NCBI RefSeq assembly: GCF_900290115.1
Contig: NZ_LT985749.1
Span: 112,301-176,300 of the forward strand
Direction of reading: 5' to 3'
DNA length: 64,000 nt
From: Alistipes sp. Marseille-P5061
GTDB lineage: Bacteria; Bacteroidota; Bacteroidia; Bacteroidales; Rikenellaceae
Every line of letters begins with the position of its first letter. Position 1 is the first letter of the stretch. The notes beneath the pieces are model-generated. The model saw nothing but the letters and a program-made list of their open reading frames with translations. It did no database searches and was not told the DNA's origin. The position numbers were made by a program, and so were the translations under genes. Below, piece after piece: positions 23,606 through 34,438 of the stretch.

Positions 23606-24714
23606 TATTCCGTAGGTTTGTTAGTTTCGTTGGACGTATGTTCCGCAGCGGCTCCGTCGGCTGTTGCGCCCGAGGCCTCTCCGCCGGCACCCTCTGCGGA
23701 GTGCTCGCCCGAAGGACGGGCTCCGCGGCGGCGGTGACGGCTGCGGCTGCGCGGGGCGGCGGACTGCTCCTGCGCCCCCTCGGCCGACCCCTTTTCGCCG
23801 GCTGCAGGCGCACCCTCTGCCGGTGCGGCACTCGGTGCAGCGTGCTCAGCAGCGGCCGAAGCGGCTGCGGCCTCCGCACGAAGCGGCTCCTCGGAACGTG
23901 CCTCGGAACGAACTTCGGGCTGCGCTTCACGCTCCGTCCGCGCGGCCGTGGACTCGGCCGTCTTGACGGCGGCAGGCTGCTCCGAAGCGGGTTTTCCGGC
24001 TGCGCTCCGCTCCACGGCTGCCGACTTCTCGGCACCAACGGGCTTCTCAGCGGCAACGGCCTTTTCCGCAGTCGCGGCATCTGTCTGCTTCCGGGCGGCG
24101 TCTCCGGCCGGTTTCCGGCGTTCGGCCGGACGCTCCGACGGCGTCTGGGTCGTCTGGGCCGGGGCTGCGGCGGCATTGCGCGGAGCCGAGCCCTGCGGCT
24201 GCTCAGCGGCGGCGGCTTCACCGCGACCGCCCCGGTTGCGGCGGCGACGGCGCGACGAGGCGGAAGCCTCCCCCTCCTTCACGCCGGCAGCCTGTTGCGG
24301 ACGGGCCGGAGCCTCGTTGCGGGCTCCCTTTGCGGCGGCTTTGCCGCGCTGCGGGGCCGTCTTCACGTCGGCACGGTTGCGGGGCTGTCCCTGCGGACGG
24401 GCGCCCTCCTCGCCCCGGCGTACGGAGGCGGCAGCGGCCGTCGATGCGTTGCGTCCCGAACGGCCATTGCGGCCGCGCCCGTTGCGCCCCTCGCCGCGCT
24501 GCGCCCCATGGTCGCCCCGGCGCGAGGCGTTTGCCGGCTCCTCCTTGCCGGAGGACAGGCCCACAAGCAGCACGCAGCAGGCCGCCACGGCGCCGAGCGC
24601 CTGGACGACGATTCCGGCCGTATGCCAGTCGGTCACCAGCCGGATAAGGAGCGAGGCCACTGCCAGTACGGCAACGGCCCACTCCAACAGAGTTCTTGTG
24701 CGGTTTTTCGTCAT
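23605..24714 (-). CDS. Low-complexity membrane protein between guaB and guaA
   Basis: I do not recognise this 369-residue protein. It has two hydrophobic segments near residues 10-25 and 33-52, then a long tail rich in Ala, Glu, Arg and Gly with [14 protein letters not shown] patches that could bind nucleic acid. It fits exactly between its neighbours: it begins right after the guaB stop and its stop overlaps the guaA start by one base. That packing is the main evidence that it is a gene. The low-complexity tail would vary quickly between species. Any link to purine metabolism is only positional. Confidence 0.75.
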   Translation of the reverse strand: MTKNRTRTLLEWAVAVLAVASLLIRLVTDWHTAGIVVQALGAVAACCVLLVGLSSGKEEPANASRRGDHGAQRGEGRNGRGRNGRSGRNASTAAAASVRRGEEGARPQGQPRNRADVKTAPQRGKAAAKGARNEAPARPQQAAGVKEGEASASSRRRRRNRGGRGEAAAAEQPQGSAPRNAAAAPAQTTQTPSERPAERRKPAGDAARKQTDAATAEKAVAAEKPVGAEKSAAVERSAAGKPASEQPAAVKTAESTAARTEREAQPEVRSEARSEEPLRAEAAAASAAAEHAAPSAAPAEGAPAAGEKGSAEGAQEQSAAPRSRSRHRRRGARPSGEHSAEGAGGEASGATADGAAAEHTSNETNKPTE

Positions 24715-26187
24715 TTATCGTTCACTCGAGTAGTTGGGAGCTTCGCGCGTAATGGCCACGTCGTGCGGGTGGCTCTCATGCATGCCCGAAGCGGTGATTC
24801 GGATGAATTTGGCCGTCTGAAGCGTCGGGATGTCCTTCGCGCCGCAGTAGCCCATGCCCGAACGCAGACCGCCGATGAGCTGGTAGACCGTCTCGCTGAG
24901 GGCACCCTTGAAGGGGACGCGGGCCTCGATGCCTTCGGGCACCAGCTTGTTGATGTTGCACCCCTTCTGGAAGTAGCGGTCGGCCGAGCCCGCCTTCATG
25001 GCCTCGATGGAGCCCATGCCGCGGTAGGCCTTGAACTTGCGGCCGTTGTAGATAATCGTCTCGCCCGGAGCCTCCTCCGTGCCGGCGAACATCGAGCCAA
25101 TCATCACGCAGTCGCCGCCTGCGGCAAGCGCCTTGACGATGTCGCCCGAGTAGCGCAGACCGCCGTCGGCGATGACCGGAACGCCCGAACCCTTGGCGGC
25201 CGATGCGGCGGCGTAGATGGCCGAGAGCTGCGGAACGCCCACGCCGGCGATGATGCGCGTGGTGCAAATCGAGCCGGGGCCAATACCCACCTTGATGCCG
25301 TCGGCACCGTGGTCAATCAGGTAGCGGGCCGCTTCGGCCGTGGCAATGTTGCCCACCACCACGTCCAGCTTCGGATATTCGGCCTTGATGCGCATCAGGG
25401 CGTTGACGATGTTGGCCGAGTGGCCGTGCGCCGAGTCGAGCACCACGGCGTCGACATCCTCGTCGACGAGCGCCTTGACACGCTCCATCATGTCGGGCGT
25501 GATGCCCACGCCGGCCGCTACGCGCAGACGGCCCTTCTCGTCCTTGCAGGCATTGGGATGGTCCTGCACCTTGGTGATGTCCTTGTAGGTGATAAGTCCC
25601 ACGAGCCGGCCTTCGTCGTCGACTACGGGGAGCTTTTCGATTTTGCTGCCCAGGAGCGTCTCCTGCGCCTCGCGCAGGTCGGTGCTGTGGGTCGTCACGA
25701 GCCGGTCACCGGGGGTCATCACCTCGGAGATGCGGCGCTGCATGTCGCGCTGGAAGCGCAGGTCGCGGTTGGTCACGATGCCAATCAGACGGCGCCCGGC
25801 ATCCACCACGGGAATGCCGCCGATTTTGTTCTCCTGCATCAATGCGAGGGCATCGCCGACGGTCTCCTCCTTGGAAATGGTCACCGGGTCGTAAATCATG
25901 CCGTTCTCGGCACGCTTCACACGACGCACCTGCACGGCCTGCTCGGCAATGGACATGTTCTTGTGAATCACGCCGATACCTCCTTCGCGGGCAAGAGCTA
26001 TCGCCAGCGGAGCCTCCGTGACGGTATCCATCGCCGCGGAGACGATGGGGATGTTGAGCTGGATATTACGCGAGAATCGGGTCTTGACATTCACCTCTCG
26101 CGGCAACACTTCCGAATAGGCGGGTATGAGCAGCACGTCGTCGAAGGTAAGGCCTTCGGGCTGCACCCTTTCATTGATAAACGACAT
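24715..26187 (-). CDS. guaB: IMP dehydrogenase
   Basis: GuaB oxidises IMP to XMP with NAD+, the committed step to GMP. The start at 26187 ([20 protein letters not shown]) gives 490 residues; the longer in-frame start at 26250 lies upstream of the promoter box. Two CBS domains are inserted at about residues 95-205, and the catalytic loop [11 protein letters not shown] places the active-site Cys at 308. The C-terminal monovalent-cation and flap region ([13 protein letters not shown]) is present. It is the first gene of guaB-(unknown)-guaA. Confidence 0.98.
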   Translation of the reverse strand: MSFINERVQPEGLTFDDVLLIPAYSEVLPREVNVKTRFSRNIQLNIPIVSAAMDTVTEAPLAIALAREGGIGVIHKNMSIAEQAVQVRRVKRAENGMIYDPVTISKEETVGDALALMQENKIGGIPVVDAGRRLIGIVTNRDLRFQRDMQRRISEVMTPGDRLVTTHSTDLREAQETLLGSKIEKLPVVDDEGRLVGLITYKDITKVQDHPNACKDEKGRLRVAAGVGITPDMMERVKALVDEDVDAVVLDSAHGHSANIVNALMRIKAEYPKLDVVVGNIATAEAARYLIDHGADGIKVGIGPGSICTTRIIAGVGVPQLSAIYAAASAAKGSGVPVIADGGLRYSGDIVKALAAGGDCVMIGSMFAGTEEAPGETIIYNGRKFKAYRGMGSIEAMKAGSADRYFQKGCNINKLVPEGIEARVPFKGALSETVYQLIGGLRSGMGYCGAKDIPTLQTAKFIRITASGMHESHPHDVAITREAPNYSSER

Positions 26188-26211
26188 AAGAACGTGGATT
26201 TTTGTTGCCTG

Positions 26212-26219
26212 CAAAAATA
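26212..26219 (-). promoter_or_regulatory. -7 box of the guaB operon
   Basis: On the minus strand this reads TATTTTTG, matching TAnnTTTG, with transcription expected near 26,205, about 18 bases before the guaB start codon. Confidence 0.6.
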
Positions 26220-26309
26220 AGCATTTTTTTCGAACGGCCCAAACCTGCAACGAATTTCCTACGGAAAAGATGACCGAGCGCGCCGCACCCGCTCCGCGCC
26301 CGGAGGCAA

Positions 26310-26356
26310 AAGAGGAAAAAGACGAAGGGGCGCACCCTTGCGGGAGGCCCCTTCGG
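26310..26356 (-). terminator. Terminator after panB
   Basis: CGAAGGGGC and its complement GCCCCTTCG (26323-26331 and 26347-26355) form a hairpin followed on the minus strand by a T-rich run. Confidence 0.7.
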
Positions 26357-26404
26357 AGGTTTGCTGCCGCCGGACCGTGAAGTCGCGGCGCTCTGCGTCC
26401 GAGA

Positions 26405-27220
26405 TTAATACTGCTCCTTCTCGTTGGGGAAGTCGCACTCCTTCACGTCGGCCACGTAGCGCTCGACGGCATCGGTCATCACCGTGTGCAGGTCGGCATA
26501 GCGGCGCAGGAAGCGGGGCGAGAAGCCCTTGTTGATGCCCAGCATGTCGTGGATGACCAGCACCTGGCCGTCGCAGCCCGGGCCGGCGCCGATGCCGATG
26601 GTCGGCGTCGGGATTTCACTCGTCACGCGCGTTGCCAGCGCCGCGGGAATCTTCTCGAGGACGATGCCGAAGCACCCCGCCTCGCTCAGCAGATGGGCGT
26701 CACGCACGAGCTTGGCCGCCTCGGCCTCCTCCTTGGCGCGGACGTTGTAGGTGCCGAACTTGTGAATCGACTGGGGCGTCAGTCCCAGGTGACCCATGAC
26801 GGGGATGCCCGCCGAGAGGATGCGCTGCACCGACTCGAGCACCTCCTCGCCGCCCTCCATCTTCACGGCGTCGGCCTCGGTCTCCTTCATGATGCGCACG
26901 GCCGAGTCGAGCGCCACCTTCGAGTTGCCCTGATAGGTGCCGAACGGCAGGTCGACCACCACCAGCGCACGCTGCACGGCGCGCACCACCGAGCGGGCGT
27001 GGTAAATCATCATATCGAGCGTAATGGGGAGCGTCGTCTCGTAGCCGGCCATCACGTTGGCCGCCGAGTCGCCCACCAGAATCACATCGACTCCGGCGGC
27101 ATCGACAATCTTCGCCATCGAATAATCATACGAGGTGAGCATGGCGATTTTCTCGCCGCGCTGCTTCATTTCCGTGAGCCGGTAAGTCGTCACGGCCCGA
27201 ACGGTGCTTTCTACAGACAT
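26405..27220 (-). CDS. panB: 3-methyl-2-oxobutanoate hydroxymethyltransferase
   Basis: PanB adds a hydroxymethyl group from methylene-tetrahydrofolate to alpha-ketoisovalerate, the first step to pantothenate and coenzyme A. The 271-residue length and the motifs [41 protein letters not shown] and GHLGLTPQS fit a full enzyme, with metal-binding Asp residues in GDS and in DAVKMEGG. It is a single leftward gene with its own terminator. The other pan genes are not in the window. Confidence 0.97.
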   Translation of the reverse strand: MSVESTVRAVTTYRLTEMKQRGEKIAMLTSYDYSMAKIVDAAGVDVILVGDSAANVMAGYETTLPITLDMMIYHARSVVRAVQRALVVVDLPFGTYQGNSKVALDSAVRIMKETEADAVKMEGGEEVLESVQRILSAGIPVMGHLGLTPQSIHKFGTYNVRAKEEAEAAKLVRDAHLLSEAGCFGIVLEKIPAALATRVTSEIPTPTIGIGAGPGCDGQVLVIHDMLGINKGFSPRFLRRYADLHTVMTDAVERYVADVKECDFPNEKEQY

Positions 27221-27299
27221 CTTTTTTGCGTTTAGTACTTAGCGTTGTACGGCCGGCCGGGCCCGCTGCGGGCGGCACGCCGGTCAAAATCGGGGCAAA

Positions 27300-27475
27300 G
27301 GTAGTGCATGGCGGCGGCACAAGCAAATTTTTTTCACCCTGCGGCCTCCGCGCACCTGTTCAGGGGCGGCCCGGCGGCTCAGCGGCAGCGGCCCGGCACC
27401 TCAGCGCCTCAGCAGCCCGGCAGCTCTGCGGCAGCGACCCGGCACCTCAGCGGCCCGGCGCCTCAGCGTGCCAGC
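27300..27475. repeat. Degenerate GC-rich short repeats
   Basis: The motif GGCCCGGC(A/G)(C/G)CTCAGCG recurs with variation several times between the panB and methyltransferase genes (for example CCCGGCACCTCAGCG near 27391 and again near 27439). No gene is seen. Confidence 0.55.
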
Positions 27476-27993
27476 TGGCGGAAGAACTCCCACAGCACGA
27501 CGCCCCCCGAGACCGAGACGTTGAGCGAGTGCTTCGTCCCCGCCTGCGGAATCTCCAGCGCCCCGTCGCACAGGTCGACGGCCTGCTGCGAGACCCCCTC
27601 CACCTCGTTGCCGAAGACCAGGGCGTACTTCACCCCCGGCTCGACGCGGAAGCGCTCGAGCGAACAGGCCCCCTCGACCTGCTCGACGGCCAGCAGGCGG
27701 TAGCCCTCTGCACGCAGCGCCTCGAGGCAGTCGGTCGTCTGCCCGGCATGGTGCCACACGACGGTGGCCTCGGCACCGAGCGCCGACTTGTGAATCTCGC
27801 GCGAAGGGGGCACCGCCGTGATGCCGCACAGGTGGATGCACTCCACGGCAAAGGCGTCGCCCGTGCGGAAAAAGGCACCCACGTTCTGGGCCGACCGCAC
27901 GTTGTCAAGCACCACCGCAACGGGCATCTTCTCCCGGGCGGCAAACTCCTCGGGCGTGGGACGTCCGAGCTCTTCGTTGGTAATCTTGCGCAT
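27463..27993 (-). CDS. TrmH/SpoU-family RNA 2'-O-methyltransferase
   Basis: SPOUT enzymes of this family methylate ribose 2'-OH groups of tRNA or rRNA using S-adenosylmethionine. The three family motifs are visible: NVRSAQNVGAFFRTGDAF (about residues 31-48), FGNEVEGVS (about 130) and IPQAGTKHSLNVSVSGGVVLWE (about 145-166), which form the trefoil knot. The 176-residue length means there is no extra substrate-binding domain, so the target base cannot be named. It is divergent from the outer-membrane protein gene. Confidence 0.92.
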   Translation of the reverse strand: MRKITNEELGRPTPEEFAAREKMPVAVVLDNVRSAQNVGAFFRTGDAFAVECIHLCGITAVPPSREIHKSALGAEATVVWHHAGQTTDCLEALRAEGYRLLAVEQVEGACSLERFRVEPGVKYALVFGNEVEGVSQQAVDLCDGALEIPQAGTKHSLNVSVSGGVVLWEFFRQLAR

Positions 27994-28012
27994 TGCTCCT
28001 CTAATTTGGATG

Positions 28013-28050
28013 CAAATGTAACCAAATTTGAAATCTTTTCCCTACTTTTG
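28013..28050. promoter_or_regulatory. Divergent -7 boxes
   Basis: The minus strand reads TACATTTG at 28020-28013, facing the methyltransferase gene, and the plus strand reads TACTTTTG at 28043-28050, facing the outer-membrane protein gene. Both match TAnnTTTG. Confidence 0.55.
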
Positions 28051-28078
28051 TCGGTTGATTGCAACCCTGCAACTGCGC

Positions 28079-29206
28079 ATGAAGAAAATTCGAATCATCC
28101 TCACGCTGCTGACGGCCCTCTGCGCCGCCCGACTCTCGGCCCAGGAGCTCTTCGTCGACGTCGACTTCCGGACCTACTTCGACAACAAGGAGTTCGGCAG
28201 CTGCACCTTCACCGTGCCCGAACCCGAGAAGGTCTCGGGCACCGACTTCGCCGCCCGCCTCACCCCGCGCATCGGTCTGCGCTGGGAGGAGAAGAACTCG
28301 CTGGTCTTCGGTGCCGACATGGTCCAGAACTTCGGTGAACCCGGCTCGCAATTCCTCTCGGAGGTGAAGCCCGTGATGTACTACCAGTTCCAGACGCCCC
28401 GAGTGCGGGCCGTGGCCGGCATCTTCACGCGCGACCTGACCCACGACGAGGACTACTCGACGGCCTTCTTCTCGCTCGCCGAGCGCTTCGTCCACAACCG
28501 CATGAACGGCGTCCTGGCCCAGTACAACGGCCGGCGCGGCTCCTACGTCGAGTTCGTCTGCGACTGGGAGGGGATGTACTCCACCGCCTCGCGCGAGAAG
28601 TTCCGGATTCTCAGCTCGGGGCGCCACTTCCTCGACCACTTCTACTACGGCTACAACCTCACGCTGCTCCACTTCGCCTTCCAGAAGGACGCTCCGCTCG
28701 AGAACGTGGTCGACTACCTGCTCGTCAACCCGACGGTGGGTGTGAAGTTCAAGGCCTTCTTCGACTTCGACATCCACCTCGGACTGCTCCAGACGGCGCA
28801 GCGCGACCGCAGCTTCGGCCACTCGTGGGAGCTGCCCCGCATGGGCGAATTCGGGCTGCGCATGAGCCGCTGGGGATTCACGCTCGACGAGCGCATCTAC
28901 TTCGGCGGAAACCTCTGCCCCTTCTACGGCGGACACGACTACGTGACCGAGGGCGGCGAAACGGTCTACATCCCCTACGGCCGCGCGCTCTATCCGGGCG
29001 AGAGCTTCTTCCGCACCCAGCGCGGCTTCTACAACCGCGCGTCGCTCTCCTACGCCAAACACTTCTTCCACGACACGGTGCGCGTGCGCGCCGAGTTCGT
29101 CACCCACTGCGACGGCTCGGGGCTGGGCACGCAGCAGCTGCTCGACGTGGCCGTAAAGTTCCTCAAACCGGTCTACAACAGCCGAAACCACAAACACGGA
29201 CATTAA
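28079..29206 (+). CDS. Outer-membrane beta-barrel protein, unknown function
   Basis: The start at 28079 (MKKIRIILTLL) gives 375 residues with a signal peptide ending at LSAQ (about residue 21). The rest alternates aromatic and charged residues in beta-strand fashion to the C-terminus, as in porin-like barrels. I cannot name the family. The earlier in-frame ATG at 28028 lies upstream of the -7 box. It is followed by glnS after 26 bases that contain a partly repeated CAGACATTA motif. Confidence 0.82.
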   Translation: MKKIRIILTLLTALCAARLSAQELFVDVDFRTYFDNKEFGSCTFTVPEPEKVSGTDFAARLTPRIGLRWEEKNSLVFGADMVQNFGEPGSQFLSEVKPVMYYQFQTPRVRAVAGIFTRDLTHDEDYSTAFFSLAERFVHNRMNGVLAQYNGRRGSYVEFVCDWEGMYSTASREKFRILSSGRHFLDHFYYGYNLTLLHFAFQKDAPLENVVDYLLVNPTVGVKFKAFFDFDIHLGLLQTAQRDRSFGHSWELPRMGEFGLRMSRWGFTLDERIYFGGNLCPFYGGHDYVTEGGETVYIPYGRALYPGESFFRTQRGFYNRASLSYAKHFFHDTVRVRAEFVTHCDGSGLGTQQLLDVAVKFLKPVYNSRNHKHGH

Positions 29207-29232
29207 ACAGACATTAACAGACATTATATATT

Positions 29233-30915
29233 ATGGCAGCAACCGAAACCACCGAAACCCGCGAGAAGTCGCTGAACTTTCTCGAGGAGATTATCGAAAA
29301 ATCGCTGGCCGACGGCAGCGTGAAGGAGATTCAGACCCGCTTCCCGCCCGAGCCGAACGGCTATCTGCACATCGGCCACGCCAAGAGCATCTGCATCAAC
29401 TTCGGCCTGGCAAAGAAATACGGCGGCAAGTGCAACCTGCGCTTCGACGACACGAACCCCGTCAAGGAGGATGTCGAGTATGTCGACTCCATCAAGCGCG
29501 ACATCCACTGGCTCGGCTTCGACTGGGCGCTGGAGCGCTACGCGTCGGACTACTTCGACCAGCTCTACGAGTGGGCCGTCCTCCTCATCAAGAAGGGGCT
29601 GGCCTACGTCGACGACCAGACCCAGGAGCAGATTCGCGAGAACCGCGGCACGGTCTCCGTACCGGGCACCCCGTCGCCGTGGCGCGACCGCTCGGTGGAG
29701 GAGAACCTCGACCTCTTCGAGCGGATGAAGCGCGGCGAGTTCCCCGACGGCTCGAAGGTGCTGCGTGCGAAAATCGACATGGCGCACCCCAACATGCTCT
29801 TCCGCGACCCCATCATGTACCGCATCATCCACGCCGAACACCACCGCACGGGCAACAAGTGGTGCATCTACCCGATGTACGACTACGCCCACGGCCAGAG
29901 CGACTCGATTGAGCACATCACCCACTCAATCTGCACGCTCGAGTTCGACGTCCACCGTCCGCTCTACGACTGGTTCATCCAGGCGCTGGGCATCTTCCCG
30001 TCGCATCAGTACGAGTTCGCGCGGCTCAACCTCACCTACACGCTCATGTCGAAGCGCCGCCTGCTGAAGCTCGTGCAGGAGGGCGCCGTGATGGGCTGGG
30101 ACGACCCCCGCATGCCGACCATCTGCGCCCTGCGCCGCAAGGGCTACACCCCCGCATCGGTGCGCAACTTCGCCGAGATGGTGGGCGTCGCCAAGCGCGA
30201 CAACGTCATCGACCTGGGCAAGCTCGAGTACTGCGTACGCGAAGACCTGAACAAGGTGGCCGAGCGCCGCATGGCCGTGCTCAACCCCCTGAAGGTGGTC
30301 ATCACCAACTACGACGCCGCGAAGACCGAGTACTTCAAGGCGGTGAACAACCCCGAGAACGAGGCCGCCGGCACGCGCGAGGTACCCTTCTCGCGCGAAC
30401 TCTACATCGAGCGCGACGACTTCATGGAGAATCCCCCCAAGAAGTTCTTCCGCCTGCAGCCCGGCGGCGAGGTGCGCCTGCGCTACTCCTACCTCATCAA
30501 GTGCGAGGAGGTGATTAAGGATGCCGAGGGCAACATCACGGAGCTGCACTGCACCTACGACCCGATGTCGGGCGAGGGCTCGTCGAGCGACGGCCGCCGC
30601 GTCAAGGGTGTCATCCACTGGGTATCGGCTCCGCACGCCGTCGAAGCCGAAATCCGCCTCTTCAACCCTCTCTTCACGAAGGAGAACCCCGACGACGTGG
30701 AGGAGGGCAAGACGTGGGAGGACAACCTCAACCCCGACTCGATGGTCAAAATCAAGGGTTACCTCGAGCCCTCGCTGCGCGACGTGCCCGTCGGCCAGGC
30801 CGTGCAGTTCGAGCGCGTGGGCTACTTCTGCCCCGACACGGACTCGACGCCCGACCATCTGGTCTTCAACCGCACGGTGACGCTCAAGGATTCGTGGGCC
30901 AAAATCAACAAGTAG
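29233..30915 (+). CDS. glnS: Glutamine-tRNA ligase
   Basis: GlnS charges tRNA-Gln. The 560-residue class I synthetase has the HIGH motif in [14 protein letters not shown] (about residues 36-49) and a KMSKS equivalent in LMSKRRLL (about 270), followed by the beta-barrel anticodon-binding domains. LRFDDTNP distinguishes it from the archaeal-type GluRS, and a gltX gene is also present in this window. It is read alone, ending in a long GC-rich terminator. Confidence 0.97.
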   Translation: MAATETTETREKSLNFLEEIIEKSLADGSVKEIQTRFPPEPNGYLHIGHAKSICINFGLAKKYGGKCNLRFDDTNPVKEDVEYVDSIKRDIHWLGFDWALERYASDYFDQLYEWAVLLIKKGLAYVDDQTQEQIRENRGTVSVPGTPSPWRDRSVEENLDLFERMKRGEFPDGSKVLRAKIDMAHPNMLFRDPIMYRIIHAEHHRTGNKWCIYPMYDYAHGQSDSIEHITHSICTLEFDVHRPLYDWFIQALGIFPSHQYEFARLNLTYTLMSKRRLLKLVQEGAVMGWDDPRMPTICALRRKGYTPASVRNFAEMVGVAKRDNVIDLGKLEYCVREDLNKVAERRMAVLNPLKVVITNYDAAKTEYFKAVNNPENEAAGTREVPFSRELYIERDDFMENPPKKFFRLQPGGEVRLRYSYLIKCEEVIKDAEGNITELHCTYDPMSGEGSSSDGRRVKGVIHWVSAPHAVEAEIRLFNPLFTKENPDDVEEGKTWEDNLNPDSMVKIKGYLEPSLRDVPVGQAVQFERVGYFCPDTDSTPDHLVFNRTVTLKDSWAKINK

Positions 30916-31093
30916 CCCCGCCTCCCGACTGCCCTGCCCTGCCCTGACATCCGACTGCCCCGCCACGTCCGACGCCCCAGTCGAGGGCAACAAACCGGGC
31001 CGCCGGTGACAAGCCGGGCAGCAGACGACAAGCCGGGCAGACGGCAACGAACCGGGCTGCTGGTGACAAACCGGGCCACGGGCCGCTGAAACC
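30916..31093. repeat. Degenerate repeats between glnS and its terminator
   Basis: The motif GACAAGCCGGGC/GACAAACCGGGC recurs about five times with small changes (31008-31078). The 337-base gap to fbp otherwise holds only the terminator and an AT-rich promoter-like stretch. Confidence 0.6.
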
Positions 31094-31140
31094 GCTCCGC
31101 CCCGCCGCTTTACGATGAAGCGACGGGGCGGAGCTCTTTT
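31094..31140 (+). terminator. Terminator after glnS
   Basis: GCTCCGCCCCGCCGCTT (31094-31110) pairs with AAGCGACGGGGCGGAGC (31118-31134), followed by TCTTTT. Confidence 0.85.
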
Positions 31141-31252
31141 GTCCGGGAGGCCCTTTTCTTTGGGTGCGAAGAGCGTTTGCCCGAAAAAGTATTTCCTTTT
31201 TCGGAAATTTGTTTCTAACTTGCTCTACCGCAACCCTTAAAAAGAGACCGAC

Positions 31253-32266
<1,014 letters not shown>

Positions 32267-32310
32267 GCGGCGGCGCGGAAGGGCGCTGCACCGCCCTCTT
32301 GCAGACAAAA

Positions 32311-32343
32311 ATCCCCGACTTCTCACGAAGCCGGGGATTTTCA
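32311..32343 (+). terminator. Terminator after fbp
   Basis: ATCCCCGACTTC pairs with GAAGCCGGGGAT around TCAC (one mismatch), followed by TTTTC. Confidence 0.8.
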
Positions 32344-32446
32344 TGATTTATGCCGGAGCGTATCTGAACCGAAAGATGCCCGTTTTTGGGTGGGGCACCC
32401 GCCGGAATCACATGGTCCGCAAGTTCAGGGCTGAGGGCGAAACAGC

Positions 32447-32492
32447 CTTCTCCTTCTCCTTCTCCTTCTCCTTCTTCTCCTTCTTCCCCCCC
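32447..32492. repeat. (CTTCTC)n microsatellite and C7 run after the GT2 gene
   Basis: The hexamer CTTCTC is repeated about four times and then degenerates, ending in seven C two bases from the stop codon of the leftward glycosyltransferase. It lies outside the reading frame. Confidence 0.75.
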
Positions 32493-32493
32493 G

Positions 32494-33531
32494 TTACATC
32501 ATCCGGCCGAAGGTGCGGCGCCCGAGCAGGTAGCGCAGCACGATGGAGCCGTCGTAGACATGCCGCCGCAGCGCACGTTCGCGCTCGCCGCACACGCGCT
32601 CGGAGTCGAGCAGCGCCCGCGTCTCGAGCCGCTTGCGGGAGAGCATCGGATGCCACCGCACGAAGTCGCGGTAGGCGCGCCCCACGGCCCGGAAGTTGTC
32701 CCAGCGCCCCTGCGCCAGGTAGGAGAGGGCCGCCAGCAGGTCCAGCATCGGCCGCACGACGGCCACGATGAGGCGCTGCAGGGGCGACGAGCACTTGTAG
32801 AGCATCGCCAGATTGTTGCGGTGGTTGTAGAAGACCTTCGACGGCGAGTCGGTCTGCAGCGTGCCTCCGCCCAGATGGTAGACCGTGCTGCCGGGGACAA
32901 TCCGCACCCGGTAGCCCGCCAGCTGCATCCGCCAGCAGAGGTCAATCTCCTCCATGTGAGCGAAGAAGTCGGCGTCGAAGCCCCCCAGCGCCCGGAAGAC
33001 ATCGGCCCGGCAGCAGAAGGCGGCGCCCGTCACCCAGAAGACGTCGCGCGCATCGTCGTACTGCCCCTCGTCGCGCTCGGTGCACTTCAGAATCCGGCCG
33101 CGGCAGAAGGGATAACCCAGAAAATCGATGTATCCGCCCGCCGCACCGGCATACTCGAACTTCTCGGGCTCGCAGAGCGACCGCAGGCGGGGCGCAACGG
33201 CCGCCACGTCGGGATGGCGCTCCAGTTCGGCGATGAGCGGCGCGAGCCACCCCGCGGGGGTCTCGACGTCGGAGTTAAGCAGCACGTAGTAGTCCGCCTC
33301 GATGTGTTCGAGCGCGCGGTCGTAGCCGCCCGCAAAGCCGTAATTGGCATCCATCGTCACCACCTCGACCCCGGGGAACTCTTCGCGGAGCAGCCGCAGC
33401 GAGTCGTCCGTCGAGCCGTTGTCGGCCACGACCACGCCGGCCCCGTCGGCCGCCGCCACGACGCTCGGCAGGAAGCGGCGCAGATGCTCCGCACCGTTCC
33501 AGTTGAGTATGACGATTTTAACCGTTGACAT
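32494..33531 (-). CDS. Family 2 glycosyltransferase
   Basis: The start at 33531 (MSTVKIVILNWNGAEHL) gives 345 residues. The GT-A fold is shown by VILNWNG, VVVADNGSTDDS (about residues 35-46) and LLNSDVETP (DxD-like, about 84). A hydrophobic C-terminal segment (LIVAVVRPMLDLLAALSYL) may attach it to the inner membrane. This resembles rhamnosyl- and other surface-polysaccharide transferases; the sugar is unknown. It overlaps the upstream acyltransferase gene by 14 bases, so the two are coupled. Confidence 0.92.
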   Translation of the reverse strand: MSTVKIVILNWNGAEHLRRFLPSVVAAADGAGVVVADNGSTDDSLRLLREEFPGVEVVTMDANYGFAGGYDRALEHIEADYYVLLNSDVETPAGWLAPLIAELERHPDVAAVAPRLRSLCEPEKFEYAGAAGGYIDFLGYPFCRGRILKCTERDEGQYDDARDVFWVTGAAFCCRADVFRALGGFDADFFAHMEEIDLCWRMQLAGYRVRIVPGSTVYHLGGGTLQTDSPSKVFYNHRNNLAMLYKCSSPLQRLIVAVVRPMLDLLAALSYLAQGRWDNFRAVGRAYRDFVRWHPMLSRKRLETRALLDSERVCGERERALRRHVYDGSIVLRYLLGRRTFGRMM

Positions 33532-34438
33532 TCGTGCGTTTGTGTTTCCAGCGGCGGTGCGACCATATCCACAGCTCGGGCTGGGCGACAATCTCCGCCT
33601 CGAGCCGGCGCACGTAGCGCTCCGTAATTTCGTTGGGCTCGACCACCTCCTCGCCGTCATAGAGCAGGTCGAACGACATCTCGTAGCGGCCGCGGCGCAG
33701 CCGCTTCATGCGGACGAAATAGACGGGGAGGTGGCAGCGCAGGGCCAGCTTCTCGCCGCCGTCGAAGAATATCGTATCCTGATTGAGGAAGCGGAACCAG
33801 TGGCTGTCGGGACGCCGCGGCGGGTTCTGGTCGGCGATGAGCCCCATGACGAGGTTCTTGCCGTCGATGCCCTTCTCGCGGTTGCGCAGGTAGAAGCGCA
33901 GGCACTCCTTCATGGCCACCGTGGTCGAATTCTCGTAGTTGCGCAGCCGCTGGTAGAAGCACTCCATCACCACGCTGCGCAGCGGATGGTAGACCGCAAC
34001 GAGCATCTGCGAGGGTTCGTAGAGCCCCCAGTAGGAGCAGTACTCCCAGCAGCCGTAGTGGGCCGTCAGCGCAATCCAGTCGCGCCCCCTGACGGCGGCG
34101 CGGTGCTCCTCGAGCCCCTTGACCGTCAGCACCGTGCGGGCCTTGTCGGCGCTCATGTGGGCCATGTTGACCGTATCGACGAACAGCTCGGAGAGCGTGC
34201 GGTAGTACTTGCGGCGGATGGCGGTCAGCTCGTCGTCGCTCTTCTCGGGGAAGGAGTTGCGCAGGTTCTGCCACACCACCTTGCGGCGGTAGCGCAGCAC
34301 GTAGCAGAGCAGCACGTAGAAGAGATTCTCGACCACGTAGTATTTGAACCAGTAGGGCATCACGGCGAAGAGCCATGCCCAGAGCCAGAGCAGCTCCAAA
34401 CCTACCCGTTGCGCGAATGTCAGTTTCTGATGATTCAT
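33518..34438 (-). CDS. LpxL/HtrB-like lysophospholipid or lipid A acyltransferase
   Basis: The start at 34438 (MNHQKLTFAQRVGLELLWLW) gives 306 residues. There is one N-terminal membrane segment and the H-x4-E catalytic motif in HYGCWE (about residue 127). The later block ADQNPPRRPDSHWFRFL is typical of the family that adds acyl chains to lipid A, though some Bacteroidetes members act on other lipids. It overlaps the DUF389 gene by 4 bases and the GT2 gene by 14, inside a leftward five-gene cluster. Confidence 0.9.
   Translation of the reverse strand: MNHQKLTFAQRVGLELLWLWAWLFAVMPYWFKYYVVENLFYVLLCYVLRYRRKVVWQNLRNSFPEKSDDELTAIRRKYYRTLSELFVDTVNMAHMSADKARTVLTVKGLEEHRAAVRGRDWIALTAHYGCWEYCSYWGLYEPSQMLVAVYHPLRSVVMECFYQRLRNYENSTTVAMKECLRFYLRNREKGIDGKNLVMGLIADQNPPRRPDSHWFRFLNQDTIFFDGGEKLALRCHLPVYFVRMKRLRRGRYEMSFDLLYDGEEVVEPNEITERYVRRLEAEIVAQPELWIWSHRRWKHKRTNVNG

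Noticed and set aside
23638..26220. 860-codon plus-strand open frame
   Set aside because: It is antisense to guaB and its downstream neighbour; the product is low-complexity without domains.
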